Source: Nocardia araoensis NBRC 100135 | GTDB lineage: Bacteria; Actinomycetota; Actinomycetes; Mycobacteriales; Mycobacteriaceae | Direction of reading: 5' to 3' | NCBI RefSeq assembly: GCF_000308435.1 | Contig: NZ_BAFR01000345.1 | Span: 1 to 34,792 of the forward strand | DNA: 34,792 nt | Part shown: one piece after another, positions 7,712 to 16,308 of the stretch | Layout of the letters: each line of letters opens with the position of its first letter | Position numbering within the stretch: position 1 is the stretch's first letter | The notes under the pieces: model-generated | The model's database searches: none | The model's input: only the letters and a program-made list of their open reading frames with translations | What the model was told of the DNA's origin: nothing | Program-made: the position numbers and the translations under genes

Positions 7712-10700
7712 GTGGCACCCGAAACACGCAGGGAGCGGCTCGAGCGCCGCATCACCCGGCTGTATGCCGAATACGACGACATTCGCAACGCCACACCGCG
7801 TGCGGACGTCGCCAAGAAAGTTCGCGAGCCGGGGATCGGGCTCGCCCAGATCGTCGAGACGGTCATGGTCGGCTACGCCGATCGGCCCGCCCTCGGCCAG
7901 CGCGCGACCGAACCGCGCACCGACGAGACCGGCCGCACCACACTGACGCTGCTGCCGCGGTTCGACACCATCACCTACGGCGAACTGTGGGACCGCGTGC
8001 GCGCGGTGGCCGCCGCATGGCACGGTGACGCGGACACACCGCTGCGCGCGGGCGACTTCGTGGGCATCCTCGGCTTCACCAGCAGTGACTACACCACTCT
8101 GGACCTGGCCTGCATCCACCTGGGCCTGGTCGCGGTACCCATGCAGTCCAGCGCCCCGATCGCCCAGCTCAGCGCGATCGTGGCGGAGACCGAGCCACGG
8201 GTGCTGGCGGCGACACCCGAACTGCTCGACGCCGCGGTGACGTGCGCTCTGTCGGACTCCGGGCCGAAACGGCTGATCGTCTTCGACTACCACCCGGAAG
8301 ACGACGACCAGCGCGCGGCGTTCGAAGCGGCCCGCGCGCGGCTGGCCGAGGCGGGCAGCCCGGTGCGCGTCGAATCGCTCGACGAGGTGCTGACGCGCGG
8401 CAGGTCGCTGCCGCCTGCGCCGCTGTTCGTCGCCGAGCCGGATGCCGACCCGCTGGCGCTGCTGATCTACACCTCGGGAAGCACCGGAACCCCGAAAGGG
8501 GCGATGTACAGCCGGCGGCTGGTCGCCAGGGGATGGGTGAACCGGCCCGAGGTCGCCGCGATCAACTTCAACTACATGCCGATGAGCCATGTGGCCGGTC
8601 GCGGGTCGCTGACCGGTGTGCTGGCGCGCGGCGGCACCGCGTACTTCGCGGCCAAGAGCGATATGTCGACGCTGTTCGACGACCTCGCGCTGGCCCGGCC
8701 GACCGAGCTGTTCTTCGTTCCGCGGGTGTGCGACATGGTCTTCCAGCGCTTCCAGAGCGAGATGGATCGGCGCGACGGACCCGGGGTGGACCGGGCCGCG
8801 CTGGAAGCGGAGGTGAAAGCCGAACTGCGCGAACACTTCTTGGGCGGACGCATGGTCACCGCGATCTGCGGGAGCGCTCCGGTGTCGGCGGAGATGAAAG
8901 CGTTCGTCGAGTCGGTGCTCGACCTGGAATTGCACGACGGCTACGGGTCCACCGAGGCGGGCGGCGTGGTCGTCATCGACGAACGGGTGCAGCGGCCGCC
9001 GGTGCTCGACTACAAGCTGGCCGACGTGCCCGAGCTGGGCTACTTCCGGACCGACAAACCGCATCCGCGCGGCGAGCTGCTGTTGAAGAGCACCACCCTG
9101 ATCTCCGGCTACTACAAGCGGCCCGATATCACCGCCGAGGTCTTCGACTCCGACGGGTTCTACAAGAGCGGCGACATCGTCGCCGAACTCGCCCCGGATC
9201 GCCTGGTCTACGTCGATCGGCGCAACAACGTGCTGAAGCTGTCCCAAGGCGAATTCGTCGCGGTCGCGCGTCTGGAGTCGGTCTATGCGACCAGTCCGCT
9301 GATCCGGCAGATCTTCGTGTACGGCAGCAGCGAACGCTCCTACCTGCTCGCCGTGATCGTGCCCACCGAGGACGTACTCGCCTGGGGCGACCCCGAGAAG
9401 ATGAAGACGGCGTTGAGCGAGTCGCTGCGACAGCTGGCCAAGGACGCCGAGCTGCAGTCCTATGAGATCCCGCGCGAGTTCCTGATCGAGCCGGAGCCGT
9501 TCAGCACCGCCAACGGGTTGCTGAGCGGCATCGGAAAGCTGCTGCGGCCCAAACTGAAAGAGCGCTACGAGCCGCGATTGCAGGAGTTGTACGCCGAGCT
9601 GGCCGCCGGGCAGGCGAACGAACTGCTCGATTTGCGCCACACCGCGGACGACCTGCCGGTGCTGGAGACGGTCAGCCGTGCGGCGAAGGCCGTACTCGGC
9701 TGCGCGGACGCCGATCTGCGTCCCGACGCGCGCTTCGGCGATCTCGGCGGGGATTCGCTCTCGGCGCTGTCGCTGTCCAACCTGCTGCACGAGATCTTCG
9801 AGATCGAGGTGCCGGTGTCGGTGGTGATCAGCCCGGCCAACGGACTGCGCGAGGTGGCGGACTACATCGCGGCCGAGCGCGCTTCGGGAGCTCGGGGCGC
9901 CACGTATGCCTCGGTGCACGGCGCGGGATCGCAGGTCCACGCCGCCGATCTGACGCTCGACAAGTTCATCGACGCCCGCACACTCGCCGCGGCGCCAACC
10001 CTGCCGCGCCCCTCCGCAACCCCGCGCACAGTGCTGCTGACCGGAGCGAACGGCTACCTCGGCCGGTTCCTGTGCCTGGAGTGGCTGCGGCGGTTGCACG
10101 ACAGCGGCGGCACACTCGTCTGCCTGGTCCGGGGGTCCGACGCCGACGCCGCGCGCAAGCGACTCGACAGCGCCTTCGACTCCGGAGATCCCGGGCTGGT
10201 GCGGGAGTTCCAGGATTTGGCCGCCGCGCATCTGGAGGTCCTCCCCGGCGACATCGGTGACCCGAACCTGGGTCTCGACGATCGGACGTGGCAACGGCTG
10301 GCCGAACAGGTCGATGTGATCGTGCATCCCGCCGCGCTGGTCAACCATGTGCTGCCGTACCGGCAACTGTTCGGTCCCAACGTCGTCGGCACCGCCGAGC
10401 TGATCCGTCTCGCTCTCACCACGCGGCTCAAGCCGTTCACCTATCTGTCCACGGTCGCCGTGGCCACGCAGATCGATCCGGCCGTCTTCGCCGAGGACGG
10501 CGACATCCGTGAGATCAGCGCGGTGCGCGCGGTGAACGACAGCTATGCCAACGGCTACGGAAACAGCAAGTGGGCGGGCGAGGTGCTGCTGCGGGAGGCC
10601 AACGACCTGTGCGGGCTGCCGGTGACGGTGTTCCGCTCGGACATGATCCTCGCCGACCGGCGCTATGCCGGTCAGCTCAACGTGCCGGACATCTTCACCC

Positions 10701-11215
10701 GGCTGCTGCTGAGCCTGCTCGTGACCGGGATCGCGCCGTTCTCCTTCTACCGCACCGGCGCGAACGGCGAACGCGCGCGCGCCCACTACGACGGCTTGCC
10801 CGCCGATTTCACCGCCGAGGCGATCACCACGCTCGGCGCGGCGACCGGGACGGGTTTCCACAGTTTCGACGTGCTCAACCCGCACGACGACGGCCGCTCG
10901 CTCGACGAGTTCGTCGACTGGCTGATCGACGCGGGCCATCGCATCGAGCGCATCGCCGACTACGACGAGTGGGTCACCCGATTCGAGACCGCCCTGCGTG
11001 CGCTACCGGAAGGCCTGCGCCAGGCGTCCGTGCTGCCGTTGTTGCACGCCTATCGGCGACCGGCCCCGGCCGTGCGTGGCTCGGCGTTGCCCGCGGAGAA
11101 ATTCCGTGCCGCCGTGCGAGCCGCGAAAATCGGGGCAGATCAGGATATTCCGCAGATCTCCCGGGACCTCATCGAGAAATACGTCGCGGACCTGCACGTG
11201 CGGGGCTTGCTGTAG
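7712..11215 (+). CDS. car: Carboxylic acid reductase (CAR)
   Basis: An 1167-residue multidomain enzyme that reduces aromatic and aliphatic carboxylic acids to aldehydes with ATP and NADPH. The adenylation domain (about 1-640) has the AMP-binding loop IYTSGSTGTPKG near residues 252-263, the YGSTEAG segment and the hinge VDRRNNVLKLSQGE. The carrier domain has LGGDSLSALS, with Ser682 as the phosphopantetheine attachment site. The reductase domain starts near 770 with TGANGYLG and has Tyr949-x3-Lys953. Long stretches match what I know of Nocardia iowensis CAR (1174 residues). Start is GTG with AAGGAGG five bases upstream. It needs a phosphopantetheinyl transferase, which is not encoded in this window. 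Confidence 0.98.
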   Translation: MAPETRRERLERRITRLYAEYDDIRNATPRADVAKKVREPGIGLAQIVETVMVGYADRPALGQRATEPRTDETGRTTLTLLPRFDTITYGELWDRVRAVAAAWHGDADTPLRAGDFVGILGFTSSDYTTLDLACIHLGLVAVPMQSSAPIAQLSAIVAETEPRVLAATPELLDAAVTCALSDSGPKRLIVFDYHPEDDDQRAAFEAARARLAEAGSPVRVESLDEVLTRGRSLPPAPLFVAEPDADPLALLIYTSGSTGTPKGAMYSRRLVARGWVNRPEVAAINFNYMPMSHVAGRGSLTGVLARGGTAYFAAKSDMSTLFDDLALARPTELFFVPRVCDMVFQRFQSEMDRRDGPGVDRAALEAEVKAELREHFLGGRMVTAICGSAPVSAEMKAFVESVLDLELHDGYGSTEAGGVVVIDERVQRPPVLDYKLADVPELGYFRTDKPHPRGELLLKSTTLISGYYKRPDITAEVFDSDGFYKSGDIVAELAPDRLVYVDRRNNVLKLSQGEFVAVARLESVYATSPLIRQIFVYGSSERSYLLAVIVPTEDVLAWGDPEKMKTALSESLRQLAKDAELQSYEIPREFLIEPEPFSTANGLLSGIGKLLRPKLKERYEPRLQELYAELAAGQANELLDLRHTADDLPVLETVSRAAKAVLGCADADLRPDARFGDLGGDSLSALSLSNLLHEIFEIEVPVSVVISPANGLREVADYIAAERASGARGATYASVHGAGSQVHAADLTLDKFIDARTLAAAPTLPRPSATPRTVLLTGANGYLGRFLCLEWLRRLHDSGGTLVCLVRGSDADAARKRLDSAFDSGDPGLVREFQDLAAAHLEVLPGDIGDPNLGLDDRTWQRLAEQVDVIVHPAALVNHVLPYRQLFGPNVVGTAELIRLALTTRLKPFTYLSTVAVATQIDPAVFAEDGDIREISAVRAVNDSYANGYGNSKWAGEVLLREANDLCGLPVTVFRSDMILADRRYAGQLNVPDIFTRLLLSLLVTGIAPFSFYRTGANGERARAHYDGLPADFTAEAITTLGAATGTGFHSFDVLNPHDDGRSLDEFVDWLIDAGHRIERIADYDEWVTRFETALRALPEGLRQASVLPLLHAYRRPAPAVRGSALPAEKFRAAVRAAKIGADQDIPQISRDLIEKYVADLHVRGLL

Positions 11216-11218
11216 CGG

Positions 11219-12883
11219 CTAGGACGGCCTCGGCACGAGATCCAGCAAGGCATTGCCGATGCGTTCGGCTCGGGTCAGCACGTTCGTCTGCGCCGAGATG
11301 TAGTCGCCGATGCCTTCGGCCTGGGCGGCCCGCAGATACGGCGGCAGCGGCTGCTGGATCTCGGTGCGGATGACGTTGTCCAGCAGCGATTCCATCTCGC
11401 GGCGCAACGGATTTCCGGTCGAGGCCTGGTTGTCCAGTTCCAGCCTGCCGCCGTCGGTGCTGTAGTCGTAGAGTTCGAATTCCTGTCCGGCCGCCGGGTC
11501 GATCTGGATCCGGCCGTGCACCCAATGGGAATAGGAGGCGAACTTCGCGTCCGGGGTGCGCACCATCGCGACGTGGCCGGGGGCGTTCTGGTCGAACAGC
11601 ATCGCGGCTTCCTCGATCGTCGCCTCGTCGGTGGTGTGGGCGACCCACGGCCTGCCCGCGGCTGCCGGGTCGCGGCACAACGCGGCGATGTCGAGACGCC
11701 CGCTGAGATGTTCATAGCGCCCGTCGCGCCGCCATTCGTCTCCGCCGGTGCCGATGGTGAGCAGCAGGGGAGTGATATCGACACTGGACGTGAGCTGGTC
11801 TCTGACGCTCGTCCCGCTCACCGGGCTCAGGTGGCCGCGCGGATCGTGGATATGGAGCGGGACGCGCAGCGCCTCGTCGTAGGCGGCTCCGCCTTTGCCG
11901 TGCAGGCCGTGGGAGCCCGCGTAATCGCCGTGGTCGGAGGTGAAGACGACGACCGTGTTGGCGGCTACGTCGGGACGCGACTGCAAGGTGTCGAGGACGC
12001 GGCCGATCTGGATGTCGACCTGCTGCTGCGCCCACAGATACAGATTGCGCATCTCGATCCAGGCCTGCACGGCTTCCGGCGTTCCGTAGGGCGCCGCGCC
12101 GAATGCCACCGCCGAGACCTCGACCAGCGCCATCTGCAGGCGCGGTTTGCGCGACAGCTGTTCGAGTGATTCGAAGTTGGGCGGCAGTTCGTTCATCCAC
12201 CGCGGGATGTCGGCGTTGAACTGGTCGCGCCGGGTCCAGCGCGGCCACCACTGGATGTCGTGCGGGTTGACCAGCGACACCGTCGTGCACCACGGCGCGT
12301 TGCCGGAATCGTTGTGGAACCAGTCGACGAATTGGTCGACGATCTTCGGATCCATTTGCAGCCCTTGACCCGGCGCCCCGTTCGGCGAAGGGTAAGTGCC
12401 GCCGTGGAATCCATAGGCTTCCAGCGCACCCGGCGTGCGATCGGGGTAGCTGCCGAGATGCCACTTGCCCCAGTAGGTGGTGTCGTAACCGTGGTCGCGC
12501 AGCATGGATCCCCATGTCGGGAACAGCGGCGACAAAGTCGACTCCGACACGACCATGACCCCGGTCTGCTGCGCGTAGAGGCCGGTCAGCAGGCAGCCGC
12601 GAGCGGGTGTGCAATCGTTGGCCGCGGTGTAGTGATTCTCGAACGAGACACTGCCCCTGCGGATACGTGCGATGTTCGGCAGGACGGCGTCCAGCGTCGC
12701 CTGATCGGGAAACCACACGGGCGTCCGCATCTCGTCCACGATGATCACCAGGATGTTCGGCTTGTCCGGATCGGTGTCCGCCCGCGCCTTGCCCGGTGCG
12801 GCTCCGGTCGAGACGGCGGCCGCGGCCGCCGCCGAGGTGGCCGCGCTGGTCAGGAATCCCCTGCGAGTGAACGAACTCGGCAA
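11219..12883 (-). CDS. Tat-exported sulfatase
   Basis: A 554-residue alkaline-phosphatase-superfamily sulfatase. Cys91 in the CTPAR motif (C-x-P-x-R) is the residue oxidised to formylglycine. Metal ligands lie in IIVDEM (about 48-52) and in the TSDHGDYAGSHG segment. The start is placed at TTG 12883, with GGAGG four bases upstream. This gives a clean twin-arginine signal, FTRRGFLTSAATSAAAAAA, at the N-terminus. An upstream in-frame start would bury that signal 39 residues inside the protein. The enzyme is predicted to act outside the membrane, releasing sulfate from sulfate esters. It requires a formylglycine-generating enzyme, not seen here. Its stop is 3 bases from the car stop (convergent). 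Confidence 0.9.
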   Translation of the reverse strand: MPSSFTRRGFLTSAATSAAAAAAVSTGAAPGKARADTDPDKPNILVIIVDEMRTPVWFPDQATLDAVLPNIARIRRGSVSFENHYTAANDCTPARGCLLTGLYAQQTGVMVVSESTLSPLFPTWGSMLRDHGYDTTYWGKWHLGSYPDRTPGALEAYGFHGGTYPSPNGAPGQGLQMDPKIVDQFVDWFHNDSGNAPWCTTVSLVNPHDIQWWPRWTRRDQFNADIPRWMNELPPNFESLEQLSRKPRLQMALVEVSAVAFGAAPYGTPEAVQAWIEMRNLYLWAQQQVDIQIGRVLDTLQSRPDVAANTVVVFTSDHGDYAGSHGLHGKGGAAYDEALRVPLHIHDPRGHLSPVSGTSVRDQLTSSVDITPLLLTIGTGGDEWRRDGRYEHLSGRLDIAALCRDPAAAGRPWVAHTTDEATIEEAAMLFDQNAPGHVAMVRTPDAKFASYSHWVHGRIQIDPAAGQEFELYDYSTDGGRLELDNQASTGNPLRREMESLLDNVIRTEIQQPLPPYLRAAQAEGIGDYISAQTNVLTRAERIGNALLDLVPRPS

Positions 12884-12958
12884 TGTTCCTCCACGAATCA
12901 GTGATGTTCGGTCGAGTGGAGCGCGGAGAACCTCGGTGCTGTGTACCGTAGCGCCGCC

Positions 12959-12996
12959 CGGCGTGCGCGGCCCGCACTCCGGGTGCGGACACGCCG
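12959..12996 (-). terminator. Nested hairpin after tetR
   Basis: Outer arms CGGCGTG (12959-12965) and CACGCCG (12990-12996) enclose a second hairpin, CCGCAC (12972-12977) with GTGCGG (12983-12988). It lies 63 bases past the minus-strand tetR stop and before the sulfatase start, so it probably ends tetR transcription. Confidence 0.5.
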
Positions 12997-13058
12997 CCAT
13001 GTCGTCGCCGCGGATGAGCCGGTCGGGCCGGCTGAGGGCGGACTGGGAAGAAGCCGGA

Positions 13059-13748
13059 TCAGGGCAGGCCGACCAGGTCGGCCATCAGGTTCATGTGGTG
13101 TTCGAAGTACTCGGCGCGGGCGTCGATTGTTCCGTTCAAGCGGCCGAAGATCTCGAAGCTGATCAGGCCGAACAGCTGGGTCCAGCCGATGAAGACGCGG
13201 TCGAGCACGTCTTCGGGCATGTCGGCGGGCGGCTTCTGCTCGATGAGTCGGCGCAGGTCGGTGCGGACGGGTTCGGGTAGCGGGGACGGAAGCGGTGGCG
13301 GGGTCGGTTTCTCCGCCCCCGCATGCGCGATGGCGACCAGCCGGAAGACCACGGCCGTGGCCGGGGCGACGGTGTCCTCCGGTGCGGAGTAGCCGGGCAC
13401 CGGACTGCCGTAGAGCAGTCCGTATTCGGCCGGATGGGCCAGAGCCCATTCCCGCACCGACGAGCACACCGCCAACCACCGGCCGCGTAGATCGGCGGCA
13501 GGGACCTTCGCGTCGGCGGCTTCAGCTTCGGCGGCCAGGGCGCGGTAGGCGTCCAGAATCAAGGCGGTCAGCAGGTCGTCGCGGCTCGGGAAGTAGCGGT
13601 AGAGCGCGGAGGGAACGATGTCCATATCGCGGGCGACCCCACGCAGCGACAGGTTCGCGCCGTCCACCGCCAAACGTCTGCGCGCCACCGCTTTGATCTC
13701 CTCGGTCATCTCGGAGCGGACGCGGGCGCGTAGCGATCGGGCGGACAT
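13059..13748 (-). CDS. TetR/AcrR family repressor
   Basis: A 229-residue TetR regulator. The N-terminal helix-turn-helix is LSLRGVARDMDIVPSALYRYFPSRDDLLTALI (about 35-65). The C-terminal half, with a WLAVCSSVREWALAHPAEYGLLYGSP stretch, resembles the TetR_C_33/WHG ligand domain. ATG 13748 was chosen because GGGGAG precedes it and the family N-terminus starts here; the longer upstream frame crosses the divergent promoter. It is divergent from the epimerase/dehydratase gene. Repeated GAACA half-sites and two GAACA-n-TGTTC palindromes in the shared intergenic region are its likely operators, so it probably represses both itself and the neighbour. Confidence 0.93.
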   Translation of the reverse strand: MSARSLRARVRSEMTEEIKAVARRRLAVDGANLSLRGVARDMDIVPSALYRYFPSRDDLLTALILDAYRALAAEAEAADAKVPAADLRGRWLAVCSSVREWALAHPAEYGLLYGSPVPGYSAPEDTVAPATAVVFRLVAIAHAGAEKPTPPPLPSPLPEPVRTDLRRLIEQKPPADMPEDVLDRVFIGWTQLFGLISFEIFGRLNGTIDARAEYFEHHMNLMADLVGLP

Positions 13749-13801
13749 CTCCCCAGTGTAGAGAACAAGCAACCGGTAACAGAACATCGGTATCGGTGCG
13801 T

Positions 13802-13812
13802 GAACAATGTTC
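13802..13812 (+). promoter_or_regulatory. TetR operator A
   Basis: GAACAATGTTC, a palindrome with 5-bp arms around one base. It abuts the TTGACT -35 element of the epimerase promoter. It has the same core and the same TTGA extension as operator B. GAACA half-sites also occur at 13763 and 13782, at 19- to 20-base steps. Confidence 0.6.
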
Positions 13813-13841
13813 TTGACTCCGAAATTCTTCTGGCCTACGGT
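13813..13841 (+). promoter_or_regulatory. Promoter of the epimerase gene
   Basis: TTGACT (13813-13818) and TACGGT (13836-13841) are separated by 17 bases. The promoter is flanked by operator A on its upstream edge and operator B just past the expected start of transcription, an arrangement suited to repression by the divergent TetR protein. Confidence 0.5.
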
Positions 13842-13852
13842 GAACCGGATAG

Positions 13853-13865
13853 AGAACAGTGTTCT
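13853..13865 (+). promoter_or_regulatory. TetR operator B
   Basis: AGAACAGTGTTCT, a palindrome with perfect 6-bp arms around one base, centred 52 bases from operator A. It lies about where transcription of the epimerase gene would begin. The flanking TTGA is shared with operator A. Confidence 0.65.
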
Positions 13866-13895
13866 TGAATCGGAACACGAGGCGGATGGAGTGTC

Positions 13896-14837
13896 ATGGT
13901 TCTGCACGTAGTCATCGGAGCCGGCCCGGTGGGCGCGACCACCGCCGAACTGCTCGCCGCGCGCGGTACTCGGGTGCGGGTGATCACCCGGCGCGGCGTC
14001 GGCCCGGATCATCCGCTGATCGAGCGCGTCGCCGCCGACGCCACCGACTCGGCGGCTTTGATCGGGCATTGCGCGGGCGCGGAGGTGATCTACCAGTGCG
14101 CGCAGCCGCCGTATCACCGCTGGGCGAGCGACTTCCCGCCGTTGGCCGCGGCCGTGATGCGAGCGGCGCAGGCAACCGGCGCCGCGCTGCTGAATGTCGG
14201 AAACCTGTACGGCTACGGGCAGGTCGACGGCCCGATCAGTGAACAGCACCCACTGCGGCCCAACAGTGTGAAGGGGCGGGTGCGTGCGCAGCTGTGGGCC
14301 GAGGCGCTGGCCGAGCACGAGGCGGGCCGCGTCCGCGTCGCCGAGGTGCGCGGATCGGACTACCTCGGCGCGGGAGCGACATCGGCCTTCACCGCCGTGG
14401 CGCTGCCCGCGGTGCTCGCGGGCCGTCGCGTGCTGTTCCCCGCCGATCCGGACGCCGCGCACAGCTGGACCGACGTCACCGACACCGCCCGCACCCTGGT
14501 CGCGGTCGCCCACGACGAAAACGCCTGGGGGCGGGCATGGCACACGCCGACCCCGCCGCCGGTATCCGTGCGCGAACTGGTCGGGCTCGCGGCGACGGTC
14601 GCGGACGCTCCCCCTGCGCGGGTGAGCCGGATGCCCGCCGCGGTGCTCTGGGCCGCGGGGCTCGTCGATCCCAACGCCCGCGAGATGCGAGAGATGCGGT
14701 ATCAGTTCGATCGTCCGTTCGTGATCGACTCCTCCGCCGCGACCGCGGCTTTCGGCATCGAGCCGACGCCGACCGTGGAGTCGCTGCGCGCAACGATCGC
14801 CGCCCTTCGCGGGGAGGCGGCCGCGCCCATCGACTGA
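13896..14837 (+). CDS. NAD-dependent epimerase/dehydratase family protein
   Basis: A 313-residue extended-SDR protein. The N-terminal nucleotide-binding motif is GAGPVG (residues 8-13), the GxGxxG form. A NVGNLYGYG segment is present, but a canonical Y-x3-K pair is not obvious near it; the Tyr of NLYGYG may be the catalytic equivalent. The C-terminal half (HSWTDVTDTARTLVAV) is like NAD-dependent epimerase and NmrA-type reductases. It could be a nucleotide-sugar enzyme or an NAD(P)H-dependent reductase of an unknown carbonyl compound; context does not decide. GGATGGAG precedes the ATG. It is probably controlled by the adjacent TetR. Confidence 0.85.
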   Translation: MVLHVVIGAGPVGATTAELLAARGTRVRVITRRGVGPDHPLIERVAADATDSAALIGHCAGAEVIYQCAQPPYHRWASDFPPLAAAVMRAAQATGAALLNVGNLYGYGQVDGPISEQHPLRPNSVKGRVRAQLWAEALAEHEAGRVRVAEVRGSDYLGAGATSAFTAVALPAVLAGRRVLFPADPDAAHSWTDVTDTARTLVAVAHDENAWGRAWHTPTPPPVSVRELVGLAATVADAPPARVSRMPAAVLWAAGLVDPNAREMREMRYQFDRPFVIDSSAATAAFGIEPTPTVESLRATIAALRGEAAAPID

Positions 14838-14843
14838 CGTCGG

Positions 14844-15272
14844 CTATAGCCGCGTGCCGTTGACGACCAACGCCACGTCGATGTTGTCCCGCGTGGCGTT
14901 GGAATACGGGCAGACCTGGTGAGCCGTTTCGACCAGTCCGATCGCTTGCTCGCCGCTGACCGACGGCAGTGTGATCCGCAGTTCGACGCCGAGCTTGAAC
15001 CGGCCGCCGTCGATCGGGATCAGTGCGACCGACGAGTCGATCTGCGCGTCGTTCGCCTCGAGCTTGCCGCGCTGCCCCACCAGGGCGAGCGTCGTGCCGA
15101 AACACGCGGCGTACCCGATGGCGAACAGTTGCTCCGGGTTGGCTCCTGCGCCGTCCCCACCCAGCTCCTCGGGCTGGCGCAGATCCAGCTCCAGTTGTCC
15201 GTCGGAGGTGCGCCCATGGCCGTTCCTGCCTCCGGAGACGTGCGCCTCCGCCGTGTACAGCGCAGTGGTCAT
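14844..15272 (-). CDS. ohr: Organic hydroperoxide resistance protein Ohr
   Basis: A 142-residue Ohr-type thiol peroxidase of the OsmC superfamily, which detoxifies organic and fatty-acid hydroperoxides. Peroxidatic Cys57 (YAACFG) and resolving Cys121 (VCPYSNATR) are both in place. Arg16 and Glu48 (NPEQLF) are the expected active-site partners. The start is ATG 15272 with an AAAGGA RBS; an extra 13 codons upstream lack family similarity. No MarR-type OhrR gene is adjacent, which is unusual for ohr. The gene is divergent from a luciferase-like oxidoreductase across a 97-base region holding an inverted repeat. Its stop is 6 bases from the epimerase stop (convergent). Confidence 0.95.
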   Translation of the reverse strand: MTTALYTAEAHVSGGRNGHGRTSDGQLELDLRQPEELGGDGAGANPEQLFAIGYAACFGTTLALVGQRGKLEANDAQIDSSVALIPIDGGRFKLGVELRITLPSVSGEQAIGLVETAHQVCPYSNATRDNIDVALVVNGTRL

Positions 15273-15303
15273 GTCGATTCCTTTCGTAGGTAACGGAATA
15301 GAA

Positions 15304-15331
15304 CTTGACACTTCAAAATTAGGAAGTCAAG
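15304..15331. promoter_or_regulatory. Operator-like inverted repeat, ohr/LLM divergent region
   Basis: CTTGACACTTC and GAAGTCAAG face each other across an AT-rich centre (AAAATTAG). The arms match except for a two-base insertion in the left one. Each arm contains a TTGAC element, one per strand, as expected for overlapping divergent -35 boxes. A regulator binding here could control both ohr and the LLM-hydrolase-HxlR genes. Confidence 0.4.
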
Positions 15332-15369
15332 AGGTTAGTATCCGGTAGTCGAAGAATATCGGAGGGAAG

Positions 15370-16308
15370 ATGCTGCAGATCGGCTACCTGCTGCCGACAC
15401 GCGACCAGTCCGTACTGGGCGCGCACGACCCGCGGGCGCTCATCGCCCAGGCGCGGCGAGCGGAGGGGTTGGGGCTGGATTCGGTATGGGCGGGCGACAG
15501 TCCCGTCACCAGGCCGCGCGCGGATCCGCTGACGCTGTTGGCGGCCGTGGCTCAGGCCACCGAGCGTGTCGCGCTCGGCACCGCGGTGTTGCTGCCCGCG
15601 CTGCGACATCCGATCCTGTTGGCGCACCAGCTCGCCACCCTCGACCGATTGGCGTCGGGACGGTTGATCGCGGGCATGGGCGGCGGATTCCCGAACCCGA
15701 ACACCCGCGCCCAGTTCGACGCGGTCGGCGTCGAATTCGACCGTCGCACAAGCCGCTTGGAAGAAACCATCGATGCCGTGCGGCAGCTGTGGTCGGGCGA
15801 GCCGGTGACCTACCGGGGCGAACACTTCGCCTTCCGGGACGTGCGGCTTTCACCGCCTCCGTCGCGCCGGGGCGGGCCGCCGATCTGGCTGGCGGGCAGC
15901 GGCGGCCCGGCGCTGCGGCGGGTGGCCCGCCTCGCCGACGGCTGGCTCCCGTATCCGACCGCGGCCACGACGTACGCGCGCGAACGTGCGACCGTCGAAC
16001 AGGCGACCGACCGGGCGGTGACACCCGCCCTGTACGCGACGCTGTGCATCGACGAGGACCCGCAGCGGGCGCACCGGCGCCTGCGGACGAGCATCGAGCG
16101 CTACTACGACGCCCCGGTCGAGTTCATCGCGTCGATCCAGGCCCTGTTCGCCGGAACCGCCCGCGACGCCGCCGACTGGCTGCACGGCTATGTCGCCGCA
16201 GGGGCCCGCCATCTGGTGATCCGCCTTGCGACCGAGGACCACGACGCCGGCCTGGAGGAATTCGCCGACCAGGTGCTGCCCCTGCTGCGCGAGGAGGATC
16301 ACCAGTGA
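15370..16308 (+). CDS. LLM class flavin/F420-dependent oxidoreductase
   Basis: A 312-residue luciferase-like TIM-barrel oxidoreductase. It has the N-terminal IGYLLPT strand, the AEGLGLDSVWAGD segment, a conserved ALGTAVLLPALRHPILLAHQLATLDRLASGRL core and the GGPPIWLAGSG motif. This group includes F420- and FMN-dependent enzymes; the cofactor cannot be settled from sequence. GGAGGGAAG sits directly before the ATG. Its stop overlaps the GTG of the alpha/beta hydrolase (GTGA), so the two are translationally coupled, and an HxlR regulator follows. The unit may modify a xenobiotic or secondary metabolite; substrate unknown. Confidence 0.88.
   Translation: MLQIGYLLPTRDQSVLGAHDPRALIAQARRAEGLGLDSVWAGDSPVTRPRADPLTLLAAVAQATERVALGTAVLLPALRHPILLAHQLATLDRLASGRLIAGMGGGFPNPNTRAQFDAVGVEFDRRTSRLEETIDAVRQLWSGEPVTYRGEHFAFRDVRLSPPPSRRGGPPIWLAGSGGPALRRVARLADGWLPYPTAATTYARERATVEQATDRAVTPALYATLCIDEDPQRAHRRLRTSIERYYDAPVEFIASIQALFAGTARDAADWLHGYVAAGARHLVIRLATEDHDAGLEEFADQVLPLLREEDHQ

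Noticed and set aside
7676..10939. Antisense open frame of more than 1000 codons opposite the carboxylic acid reductase gene
   Set aside because: It is a GC-codon shadow: the protein is Gln/Arg/His-rich without domains, and the plus-strand frame has full CAR homology.
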